In this document: in pieces, positions 1 to 6,478 of the stretch
How the letters are laid out: each line of letters opens with the position of its first letter
How positions within the stretch are numbered: the stretch's first letter is position 1
NCBI GenBank assembly: GCA_011321985.1
Contig: DROB01000146.1
Span: forward strand, 1-9,163
DNA from: Gammaproteobacteria bacterium
GTDB lineage: Bacteria; Pseudomonadota; Gammaproteobacteria; SZUA-229
DNA length: 9,163 nt
Direction: 5' to 3'
Program-made: the position numbers and the translations under genes
Notes under the pieces: generated by a model
Told to the model about the DNA's origin: nothing
The model's input: the letters and a program-made list of their open reading frames with translations, nothing else
The model's database searches: none

Positions 1-6
1 CTCCGG
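1..6 (-). promoter_or_regulatory. Possible Shine-Dalgarno of the gene downstream of asnO
   Basis: On the minus strand the bases just after the asnO stop codon read ACCCGGAG, and CCGGAG occupies the window edge. This would suit a closely coupled next gene, expected to be ngg in NAGGN operons. The start codon lies outside the window, so this is inference. Confidence 0.3.
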
Positions 7-8
7 GT

Positions 9-1790
9 TCAGTGCTTTTCTATATTCTGCTGCCACCATAATTCCAGTGCCGCCAGATGCCATAATTTACCGCCCTGTAGTCGGGTATGATAACCTTCCG
101 GATCGGTCAGTAGTTTTTCAACATAAGCAGGATTATACAGACCCCGTTGTCTAGCACTATCACACAATAGAATATCTTTCATAAAGGCCAGAAATTCGCC
201 ACGTACATATTTTAACGCTGGCATCGGAAAGTAGGCCTTACTGCGATTCACCACACTATCGGGTAAAAAGCCACGCGATAATTCTTTCAGCACATGTTTA
301 CCGCCATCGGGTAGCTTCATCTCGGGTGGCATCGATGCTGCCAGTTCCACCAGCTGTGTATCGAGGAAGGGCACACGTGCTTCCAGGCCCCATGCCATGG
401 TCATGTTATCCACCCGTTTGACCGGATCATCGACGATCAGCGTACCCACGTCCACCGCCATCACACGATCGAGATATTCGTCCGCTTCAACCTCATCGAG
501 CAGATCCTGCATCAACCTGGAGGTAACATCTTCCGTGTGAAACCGCTTGTCGACGGTCTCCAGATACTCCACATGGTCACGATCAAAATATTCATCAGAA
601 AAACGGTTAATGCCTTTTTTTATGGAATGGTGCATCCGCGGATACCAGAAATAGCCACCGAACACTTCATCGGCACCCTGGCCACTCTGCACCACTTTGA
701 CTTCTTTTGACACCACTTCGGATAGCAGGTAAAACGCCACGGTATCCTGCCCGAACATGGGCTCTGCCATATTGGAGAAGGCTTCGGGAAGGCGTGGCAG
801 TACCTGATCATTAGACACCATCAACTGATGATGTTCGGTCTCGAATCTCTCAGCTACCGCATCGGAATATTCAAATTCATTGCCTTTTTCTTCCGGTGCA
901 TCTTCGAAGCCAACAGAGAAAGTCTTCAACCCTTTCTGACCAGCTTCCGCCAGCAGGCCAACCAATAGGCTGGAATCAATGCCACCAGATAATAAGACAC
1001 CCACCGGTACATCGGCGATCTTCACCCGTTTCTCCACCGCGCGTCTGAGTTCGTCATGCACGGCGACCACCCAGTCCTGTTCGCTCATCTTTGTATCTGG
1101 ACGTTTAGCAGTCAGTGTCCAGTAACGTTTCTCTGTCACTTTTCCATCTGCGTTGATGATCAGGTAATGGGCCGGTTTAACTTTCCTGATACCATTGATA
1201 ACCGTGCGTGGTGCTGGAACCACGGCATGCAGACTAAAAAGATTATGTAATGCTACCGCATCGATGGAGGTATCGAGTCTATCGTCGGCGTGAATCAATG
1301 CCTGCGTATTGGAAGCGAACAACAACCGTTGCGGGGTTTGCGATAGATATAACGGCTTGATACCGGTACGATCACGGGCCAACAGCACTGTTTTATTTTT
1401 GCTATCCCAGATACCAATAGCAAACATACCCTGCAATCGCTGGATACAGGCCTCGCCCCATTCGATATACGCACGCAGGATGACTTCGGTATCACCGGTG
1501 GATTTAAAACGATGCCCCAGTGACTGCAGCTGTTTACGCAGCTCAGGATAGTTATAGATCGTGCCATTAAAAACCAGCACGACCCCGGCCACTTCATCGA
1601 TCATCGGCTGCGCAGCTTTATCAGAAAGATCGATAATCGCCAGCCGCCGATGCCCCAGTGCTACTGGACCATCGATATAGCTGCCATCTGAGTCCGGGCC
1701 GCGTTTCTTCAACTGCACCTTCATGCGTTCGACGACAGCCGCATCCGGCATGGTCGCGTCAAACCTTAATTCACCACAAATTCCACACAT
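9..1790 (-). CDS. asnO: N-acetylglutaminylglutamine amidotransferase (asparagine synthase family, AsnO-like)
   Basis: 593-residue class II glutamine amidotransferase. It should use glutamine as ammonia donor to amidate a carboxylate activated by ATP. The N-terminal glutaminase domain (about 2-200) begins MCGICGE, so Cys2 becomes the N-terminal nucleophile and fixes the start. Expected residues follow: RGPD at 30-33, HRRL at 47-50, FNG at 74-76, GD at 99-100. The synthetase domain (about 240-580) has the PP-loop SGGIDSS at 268-274 and SGQGADEVFGGY at 369-380. Length and N-terminus fit the family that makes the osmoprotectant N-acetylglutaminylglutamine amide (NAGGN) better than housekeeping AsnB; this is from family memory, not a search. 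In that pathway asnO is followed by ngg (synthetase/acetyltransferase). Here the TGA is followed at the window edge by CCGGAG, a possible ribosome site for a next gene. Upstream Shine-Dalgarno is weak (GAAG, about 10 nt away). A generic AsnB is the main alternative. Confidence 0.85.
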   Translation of the reverse strand: MCGICGELRFDATMPDAAVVERMKVQLKKRGPDSDGSYIDGPVALGHRRLAIIDLSDKAAQPMIDEVAGVVLVFNGTIYNYPELRKQLQSLGHRFKSTGDTEVILRAYIEWGEACIQRLQGMFAIGIWDSKNKTVLLARDRTGIKPLYLSQTPQRLLFASNTQALIHADDRLDTSIDAVALHNLFSLHAVVPAPRTVINGIRKVKPAHYLIINADGKVTEKRYWTLTAKRPDTKMSEQDWVVAVHDELRRAVEKRVKIADVPVGVLLSGGIDSSLLVGLLAEAGQKGLKTFSVGFEDAPEEKGNEFEYSDAVAERFETEHHQLMVSNDQVLPRLPEAFSNMAEPMFGQDTVAFYLLSEVVSKEVKVVQSGQGADEVFGGYFWYPRMHHSIKKGINRFSDEYFDRDHVEYLETVDKRFHTEDVTSRLMQDLLDEVEADEYLDRVMAVDVGTLIVDDPVKRVDNMTMAWGLEARVPFLDTQLVELAASMPPEMKLPDGGKHVLKELSRGFLPDSVVNRSKAYFPMPALKYVRGEFLAFMKDILLCDSARQRGLYNPAYVEKLLTDPEGYHTRLQGGKLWHLAALELWWQQNIEKH

Positions 1791-1877
1791 TATTTTTTAA
1801 CTTCACAGAAATATTTTTAAGAACCAGTAAAAACGATATCATTGGGTCAGTCTAGTCGAAATATACCCTGTTTATCA

Positions 1878-1909
1878 TCAGAGAACCTCTGAATCTTTTT
1901 CGGTATAAT
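1878..1909 (+). promoter_or_regulatory. Candidate promoter with inverted repeat upstream of the small membrane protein
   Basis: A perfect -10 hexamer TATAAT lies at 1904-1909, in the 201-base divergent region between asnO and the gene at 1992. No good -35 is found 16-18 bases upstream. The place where it should be instead holds a perfect inverted repeat, TCAGAG-AAC-CTCTGA (1878-1892). That arrangement would suit an activator-dependent promoter or an operator, but this is inferred only from position. Confidence 0.35.
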
Positions 1910-1991
1910 CCTCCTCAGCCATTCACCGGATTACGGTAAAAGCCAGCAACAAAAACCAGAACATCATCTCATACTATCAGCAAACAACGAC

Positions 1992-2330
1992 ATGATACTT
2001 ACATCTATAATTTTATTTACACTCGCCGCCTGCCTCGGGCTGTTTCTCGTCGTCCTGGGGCTACGTTACCATCGCAGTTCTCTCAAGGTTGCTCTAACGC
2101 ATGCGACTATTGCCATTGCTGCGCTGTTTTTTCTGACCGCACAGATCATTAACGGCCCACTTAATAAATTCAATAATGCTGCTGCGCTACTCATGGTGCT
2201 GGCCCTGACGGGCGGTTTGATGTTGTTCGCTTTGCGTGAGTCCGATAAACCACCCGCGATGGCAGTGGTCAGTATCCATGCCATCATGGCACTTGCCGGG
2301 CTGTTACTGCTGGCATTAGGGAACCTCTGA
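1992..2330 (+). CDS. Small four-helix membrane protein, function unknown
   Basis: 112-residue, very hydrophobic protein that I do not recognise as a named family. Four membrane helices are visible, at about 4-24, 34-53, 61-81 and 88-110. The two halves look like copies of one hairpin: each has a GLxL...LR segment ending the first helix (around 16-25 and 75-82), then a short polar loop, then a helix with one histidine (H37 in LTHATIA, H96 in SIHAIMA). Paired intramembrane histidines can ligand haem b, but nothing else here proves it. The start has no clear Shine-Dalgarno; it is chosen because the first helix begins directly after it. The gene is divergent from asnO, and nothing in the sequence ties it to the NAGGN pathway. 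It ends GNL, followed by a gene-poor stretch. It is probably a real gene, given its length and coherent helix pattern. Confidence 0.65.
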   Translation: MILTSIILFTLAACLGLFLVVLGLRYHRSSLKVALTHATIAIAALFFLTAQIINGPLNKFNNAAALLMVLALTGGLMLFALRESDKPPAMAVVSIHAIMALAGLLLLALGNL

Positions 2331-2389
2331 ACAAGCTTGGGAACCGTGAAGTCACACCATGCTACCCACCTTTATGACCCGCCCACTTA

Positions 2390-2610
2390 TCACTTTAAAT
2401 AATATGGCTGAGACCACCAACGACCGGTAGCAGATGACACATCTCCGACCAACAAAATCTACCCGGTAAGCGGATTACGCAGATGCTCACCTGCCGATAG
2501 CTCTTCGTTGGACCAGTTATCTGTTCCGGTATTACCCCTGTTGCTTCTACTGTACTAGCGTCGTTGGCAAACAAACCTGTAACTGATTTTTCCCAATGGT
2601 TAATAGACAT
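2390..2610 (-). pseudogene. Possible decayed small ORF
   Basis: An open frame starting at 2610 runs 71 codons on the minus strand, but it has a poor start context and its second half looks unlike protein. A second minus-strand frame, from about 2554 to 2390, reads more convincingly: TGTDNWSNEELSAGEHLRN, a stop at 2459-2461, then LLVGDVSSATGRWWSQPYY up to a stop at 2390-2392. One frameshift near 2540-2555 plus one nonsense codon would join these into a single reading of about 70 residues. I cannot assign a family, and chance open frames remain a fair alternative. Confidence 0.25.
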
Positions 2611-2730
2611 GCCTTATTTTCGGGAAGTTCCTGCCATAAAAATTTTTTCTTTTTTCTCTTGAAAAACCCTGGATAGAACTCATGTTTATTCATGTATCCT
2701 GAATCGACATCCTTTTTAAAATACAGGACA

Positions 2731-2744
2731 CCTCTACTAGAGGA
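2731..2744 (+). promoter_or_regulatory. Hairpin that sequesters the leader-ORF Shine-Dalgarno
   Basis: CCTCT-ACT-AGAGG (2731-2743) is a perfect 5-bp stem with a 3-nt loop. Its 3' arm is the Shine-Dalgarno AGAGGA (2739-2744), six bases before the leader ATG at 2751. The overlapping ACCTC (2730-2734) is also complementary to the Shine-Dalgarno GAGGT (2818-2822) of the next gene, so the same bases could mask either site. The stem is short, so this is suggestive only. Confidence 0.35.
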
Positions 2745-2750
2745 TTATAA

Positions 2751-2819
2751 ATGACGGTAGCACTGAGCATTCAGAAACGCGTGACTCAGTGCTGTTCCGA
2801 GCTCAAGTCAACATCATGA
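2751..2819 (+). CDS. 22-residue leader ORF upstream of the PDZ gene
   Basis: ATG at 2751 follows a strong Shine-Dalgarno, AGAGGA, with a six-base spacer. That is better than most starts in this window. The frame runs 22 codons (MTVALSIQKRV then TQCCSELKSTS) to TGA at 2817-2819. It contains adjacent cysteines at positions 14-15 and no membrane helix or obvious run of one amino acid. The stop overlaps the GAGGT Shine-Dalgarno of the following gene, whose ATG is 10 bases further on, so ribosomes ending here would reach the next start. This is the geometry of a leader peptide or translationally coupled upstream ORF. No homologue is recognised. It could be a chance ORF, but the good ribosome site and exact abutment argue for translation. 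Confidence 0.4.
   Translation: MTVALSIQKRVTQCCSELKSTS
2760..2792 (+). promoter_or_regulatory. Stem-loop inside the leader ORF
   Basis: GCACTGAG (2760-2767) and CTCAGTGC (2785-2792) form a perfect 8-bp stem around a 17-nt loop. The left arm can alternatively form a small CTGA/TCAG hairpin with the loop (2763-2774). The stem lies wholly within the leader ORF, so a translating ribosome would melt it. No U-run follows, so it is not an intrinsic terminator. Confidence 0.4.
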
Positions 2820-2829
2820 GGTAAAAAAC

Positions 2830-3810
2830 ATGTTCAAGCAATTATTATTCCCCATCGCACTCACGCTGACTGCATTACAGCCTTCTACTGTGATAGCCCA
2901 GCCTGACCCCGCCGGCACACATCATGGCAATATCAATAAGACTGTCCAGCGAGAAGCCTGGCTGGGCCTGACCCTGGAAACCATTCCACCCATCCTGAGA
3001 AGCCAGCTGGGTGCCATTATTCCAGAAAGGCAAGGTGTCATCATTACTTCGGTGCTAAACAACTCACCCGCAGAAAAGTCCGGTTTGCAAAAACACGACA
3101 TTATTCTGAACGTTGGTGATGAAAAAATTTATTCTCCCAGGCAGCTGGCCGAACTGATAAAAGCGACACCACCAGAAAGTGACATGCATCTGACGATAGT
3201 ACGCCAGAGCAAGGTGATGGAAATTACAGCCACTCTGGGCGCGCATGACAGACTGGCTCGGCCTCAGTGGCCACAGCCGGGGCAAAGATGGTCCATGCCT
3301 CCGATACCCGATTTTCAGGCACCCGGTTATCCGGGTAACAACCAGACGACCATGTCGTGGGACAGCTTTGAGTCAGTGCAGGTCAATACCTTGCCAGACG
3401 GTCGATACCATGCCGAAGTAAAATACAAAGATCCGCAGGGTAACCAGAAAGGTTTTACTTTCGAAGGCAACCGAGATGAGATTGTCAGCCAGATTAATCA
3501 GCAAAAAGACCTTCCACCGGCCAAAAAACAGGCTCTTCTGAACGCGTTAGATATGAACCCGAATGCGATCTTCAAGCAACCTTTTTTCCAGGGACGCAAT
3601 TTTAATGATGACCCATTTGCCGACCCGTTTTTCCAGCAAGGCTTCCCCGGCTGGAACGTACCGGATTTGCAGCGTTTTTTTCAGACACCTGGAACAAATC
3701 GCGGGATAGCACCCAGACGCTGGCGAGGTAACCCACCCGGACACCCACCCGTGCGTCCACATGGGCATCCAGATGGAAGTGCCTATAGACCTGCACCAGG
3801 AGTACTGTAA
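2830..3810 (+). CDS. Exported PDZ-domain protein without protease domain
   Basis: 326-residue protein with a signal peptide (h-region LLFPIALTLTAL, likely cleavage after VIA at 23), so it acts in the periplasm or outside the cell. Residues about 43-137 form one PDZ domain: WLGL at 44-47, GVIITSVLNNSPAEKSGL, then GDEKIYSPRQLAELI and a closing strand MEITATLG. This is the HtrA/DegP-type PDZ fold, but the trypsin-like protease domain is absent. A Pro/Gly-rich linker (143-172) leads to a compact polar segment (about 176-240; SFESVQVNTLPDGRYHAEV), then a Phe/Pro-rich stretch and a His/Pro/Gly-rich tail (about 300-326). PDZ proteins of this sort bind exposed C-termini or hydrophobic segments; the partner is unknown. 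The start has GAGGT with a good spacer and overlaps the stop of the leader ORF. The gene converges on hyuB with only 37 bases between them. Confidence 0.75.
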   Translation: MFKQLLFPIALTLTALQPSTVIAQPDPAGTHHGNINKTVQREAWLGLTLETIPPILRSQLGAIIPERQGVIITSVLNNSPAEKSGLQKHDIILNVGDEKIYSPRQLAELIKATPPESDMHLTIVRQSKVMEITATLGAHDRLARPQWPQPGQRWSMPPIPDFQAPGYPGNNQTTMSWDSFESVQVNTLPDGRYHAEVKYKDPQGNQKGFTFEGNRDEIVSQINQQKDLPPAKKQALLNALDMNPNAIFKQPFFQGRNFNDDPFADPFFQQGFPGWNVPDLQRFFQTPGTNRGIAPRRWRGNPPGHPPVRPHGHPDGSAYRPAPGVL

Positions 3811-3825
3811 GAATCCGGGGTTGTT

Positions 3826-3858
3826 GCGCTGGTTATTCATGGATAAATTAATCAGCGC
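3826..3858. terminator. Weak hairpin between convergent genes
   Basis: GCGCTGGTTA (3826-3835) pairs with TAATCAGCGC (3849-3858) in 10 base pairs including one G-U, with a 13-nt loop. It sits between the convergent PDZ and hyuB genes and covers the hyuB stop codon. There is no U-run on either strand, so it may only contribute to termination or 3'-end protection. Confidence 0.3.
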
Positions 3859-5336
3859 CATACCCTCCGCCACCAGCACTGGTGATCTCCAGCACATCCC
3901 CTTTTTCCGCCGTCAGCGACAGTTTTGAGGGGACGACTTTCCCGTTAAACCTGTTCACACCCATACCGGCATCACCACCTGAAAACAATCCCCAGGGCTG
4001 ATGCTGACGTCTTTCCGAGAGGATGGTGACCTGTGCCGGCGCTAAAAATTCATATTCGCGAATCAGCCCCTCGCCACCACGAAACTTGCCCACACCGGCA
4101 GAATCTTTTCGAATCTGATAGCGGTTGACCCGGACCGGGTATTTCATTTCCAGTGCTTCGATCGGGGTATTCAGTGTATTCGTCATATGCGTCTGCACCG
4201 CGTCCAGCCCGTCAGAGACACTGCTACCACCCATGCCACCACCTATAGTTTCGTAATAATCCCAGGCAGGCAGACGCTCATCACCGGTATATCCCATCGC
4301 CAGATTATTCATACTGCCATGACTGGCAGCAGGAATCCGATCTGGTATCGCTTTCGATAACGCACCCAGTACTACATCGACAATCCGGGTACTGGTCTCA
4401 ACATTACCGGCAGCAACCGCAGCAGGATAATGTGCATTCACCACTGATTTTTCAGGTGCCAGAATTTCAATATTTTTAAAACTACCGGCACAGGCGGGTG
4501 TCTGTGGTGGCATCAGGCATCTGAAAACATAATATACCGCAGCAGCCGTCACCGACAGGGGACAGTTAATATTACCCTCAACTTGCGTGGCAGTTCCAGC
4601 AAAGTCCACCGTAACCCTGCCGCGCTCAAACCTCACCGCGACGCTGATCACAATATCGGTATTACCCTGACCATCATCATCCAGCACATCACTGAACGAG
4701 TACGTCCCCTCTTCGATACCGGCCAGGCTCTTTTGGGCTAATATTCTGGCATAATGATTGAGCTGACCGAGGCTCCCCCGATACGCTTCAAGCCCCATCT
4801 TCTCTATCAGAGCAGTCAACCGGGTTAATCCACACCGATTAGCCGCAATCTGGGCAATGAAATCACCGGATGATTCCTGCTGATTACGCATATGGCTCAT
4901 CAGATCAGCGAAATAAACTGCTTCGAGCTGATTATTCTTAAGCAGCAATGCCGGTTCGATAATCAAACCTTCTTCCAGCAGACTCGATGAAAGCGGCATC
5001 GATCCGGGTGTATCTGCGCCGATATCGGCATGGTGGGCGCGATTAGCCACAAAACCAATCAATTCATTACTAATGAACAAGGGCGCGATCAGTGTCACAT
5101 CAGGAAGATGCGTGCCTCCTTTGTAAGGGTCATTAAGCAAAACCATATCGCCAGCAGACCAGTGAATCATCGCCACGACATGACGCATAGCAAAAGCCAT
5201 GCTACCCAGATGCACAGGAATAATCCAGCCGATCACGGATATTGGGAGAAAAAGCAGATTTTTGCAGCGTGATACCCATTTCGCCACAGATAGCATCGAT
5301 GCGGTTGGCAAATATGCTTAAACTAATGGCATCCAT
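3848..5336 (-). pseudogene. hyuB: Hydantoinase B / N-methylhydantoinase (HyuB) homologue, frameshifted near its 5' end
   Basis: The HyuB family forms the B subunit of ATP-dependent hydantoinases/5-oxoprolinases and normally works with HyuA. Two frames carry the gene. The 5' frame starts at ATG 5336 and reads MDAISLSIFANRIDAICGEM, then NIRDRLDYSCA, which is typical of HyuB N-termini, but hits TAG at 5202-5204. The 3' frame becomes HyuB-like only from 5221 (IPVHLGSMAF) and then stays intact to 3848, with NDPYKGGTHLPD, RAHHADIGAD, PGSMP and a final GGGGYGAD. The open frame in that phase extends up to 5311, but its first 30 residues are out-of-phase noise. Family members have roughly 14 residues (pattern LFDA.GRL.AQAAH) between DYSCA and IPVHLGS; these are missing. 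Intact length would be about 513, normal for HyuB. No hyuA lies beside it, and no Shine-Dalgarno is evident. The cause is either a real deletion or an assembly error. Confidence 0.8.
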
Positions 5337-5497
5337 GTTTTTTTGAGGCGAAGTTGGAGTCGGGAAATAACACTTGAAAAAATATGGAATATACTGTTTT
5401 TACTAAGAATATTAAGCTAAATACGCAAATTAGAGTTGCATTATACACGCGACTGCCCTATCGTAGCGCCCAGCTGAATTTACATCAAATCTTACAA

Positions 5498-5520
5498 CTT
5501 TGTTAGCAAACAAAGAGGGG
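5498..5520 (+). promoter_or_regulatory. 5' UTR stem-loop abutting a strong Shine-Dalgarno
   Basis: CTTTGTT (5498-5504) and AACAAAG (5509-5515) make a perfect 7-bp stem with loop AGCA. The Shine-Dalgarno AGAGGGG (5514-5520) begins inside the last two paired bases and lies seven bases before the ATG at 5528. The hairpin could protect the transcript 5' end or tune ribosome access. No convincing sigma-70 promoter was found in the AT-rich region upstream (5337-5497). Confidence 0.45.
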
Positions 5521-5527
5521 AAAAACT

Positions 5528-6124
5528 ATGAATCCTTTAATGACAATCAAAGGCACCCTGGCCGTTGGTTTTATTCTGGCTATCGCCGTTGCTTTTGGCA
5601 TGGGCAATGGCATCAACGGTATCAACGGCACTATCTGGTTACACGTCCTGGCCGGCGTAGTCTGGATCGGTCTCTTGTACTACTTCAATTTCGTACAGGT
5701 TCCTGGCGTTGGCGCAGCTCTTGCCGATACCGACGGCCCAGGGCCTGCTGCAATCAACAAATACGTTGCACCAACTGCGCTACTCTGGTTCCGCATGGCT
5801 GCTGCCGTTACCTGGCTAACCGGCCTGAGTGGGCTGGCACAACTGGGCGGTGGCATGCAGGGTATCATCGACGCATTCACCTTTGCTAATGGTATGGGTG
5901 TTATCGGTCTGGGTGCATGGCTAGGTACTATCATGCTGTTCAATGTGTGGGTTCTGATCTGGCCTAACCAGAAGAAAATCCTGGGTCTGGATGGACAGTC
6001 ACACGATGCAGATACCATCGCATCAGCCAAAAAAGTCGCCCTGATGGCTTCTCGCACCAATACAGCACTGTCCGTTCCTATGCTACTTTGCATGGTTGGT
6101 TATGGACATGGTTTGGTGTTCTAG
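5528..6124 (+). CDS. Stand-alone urate-oxidase membrane domain (PuuD N-terminal-like)
   Basis: 198-residue integral membrane protein with about five helices (8-28, 35-57, 80-103, 121-146, 172-194). It resembles the membrane part of cytochrome-c-linked urate oxidase PuuD (Urate_ox_N family): WLHVLAGVVWIGLLYYFNF at 37-55, FNVWVLIWPNQKK at 138-150, and ASRTNTALSVPMLL at 174-187, with histidines at 39 and 194. PuuD itself is about twice this length and carries a C-terminal cytochrome c domain; here there is no CxxCH, and the frame ends cleanly before a terminator. Such short forms may be a separate subfamily, so urate oxidation is not proven. The start is well supported by AGAGGGG seven bases upstream. 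The gene is monocistronic and divergent from the broken hyuB. The family assignment is from recognised motifs, not a search. Confidence 0.7.
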   Translation: MNPLMTIKGTLAVGFILAIAVAFGMGNGINGINGTIWLHVLAGVVWIGLLYYFNFVQVPGVGAALADTDGPGPAAINKYVAPTALLWFRMAAAVTWLTGLSGLAQLGGGMQGIIDAFTFANGMGVIGLGAWLGTIMLFNVWVLIWPNQKKILGLDGQSHDADTIASAKKVALMASRTNTALSVPMLLCMVGYGHGLVF

Positions 6125-6177
6125 GTTGAGAGTATTCTTTGGTTGGCTGTTCTGATGGATAGCTGATTGATTTTAGG

Positions 6178-6213
6178 AGGCGGTTACTGTTTTTTCAGTA
6201 GCCGCCTTTTTTT
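6178..6213 (+). terminator. Rho-independent terminator
   Basis: AGGCGGTTACTG (6178-6189) pairs with CAGTAGCCGCCT (6196-6207) over 12 positions with one G-U, around a six-T loop, and runs straight into a T tract (6207-6213). It lies 54 bases after the stop of the 5528-6124 gene and marks the end of that transcript. Confidence 0.92.
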
Positions 6214-6314
6214 GTCGTGTATTCAGAGCTACCCTGGCTTTTAGTTTTAGGTGTTTGGCACAGTTTTTTCACTTTCTTACTTAGGCCTTGCGGTATTCGC
6301 CCCGCAGTCGAGTC

Positions 6315-6340
6315 ACTTTTTGGCTGCAGCCCCAAAAAGT
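6315..6340. repeat. Inverted repeat with 9-bp stem
   Basis: ACTTTTTGG (6315-6323) and CCAAAAAGT (6332-6340) are perfect inverted copies around an 8-nt loop. The centre GGCTGCAGCC (6322-6331) is itself a palindrome. It lies in the middle of the non-coding element. Confidence 0.7.
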
Positions 6341-6381
6341 AACCAAAAAAGGCCGCCCAACACCGTTTGCCCTGCGGGTGC

Positions 6382-6463
6382 CTGAATCTCTGTCTATTGC
6401 CTACGCGCCCGTCTTGATGCGCCGTCCCTGGCGAATTTGCCCTACCAATAGTCAGAAATTCAG
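6382..6463. repeat. Long imperfect inverted repeat (16 of 18 positions)
   Basis: CTGAATCTCTGTCTATTG (6382-6399) is complementary to CAATAGTCAGAAATTCAG (6446-6463) at 16 of 18 positions, enclosing 46 GC-rich bases. ATCTCTGT in the left arm also matches ACAGAGAT at 6467-6474 perfectly, so two alternative pairings are possible. Such a long stem at short range is unlikely by chance. Confidence 0.7.
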
Positions 6464-6478
6464 CAAACAGAGATGGGA

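Larger units (their letters stand above)
2331..2829. other. Gene-poor interval before the PDZ gene
   Basis: About 500 bases with no intact large gene. The left part (2331-2610) contains only the possible decayed minus-strand ORF. The middle (2635-2665) is T-rich on the plus strand. The right part (2730-2829) is a structured leader with a 22-codon ORF and hairpins, described separately. No rho-independent terminator was seen after the gene ending at 2330. No clean sigma-70 promoter was found; TTGAAA at 2659-2664 lacks a matching -10. Confidence 0.6.

Noticed and set aside
1883..2331. 11-base direct repeat GAACCTCTGAA at 1883-1893 and 2321-2331 flanking the small membrane gene
   Set aside because: Pairs of 11-base repeats are expected by chance in 9 kb; there is no other sign of a mobile element.
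2675..2702. Sigma-E-like promoter (GAACTC, 16 bases, TCCTGA) before the PDZ gene
   Set aside because: Attractive for an envelope protein, but both boxes deviate from the consensus and no further support is visible.
5222..5311. First 30 codons of the long minus-strand open frame as the HyuB N-terminus
   Set aside because: They do not resemble HyuB, whereas the other frame over the same bases, from ATG 5336, does; these codons are out-of-phase readings of the displaced N-terminal region.
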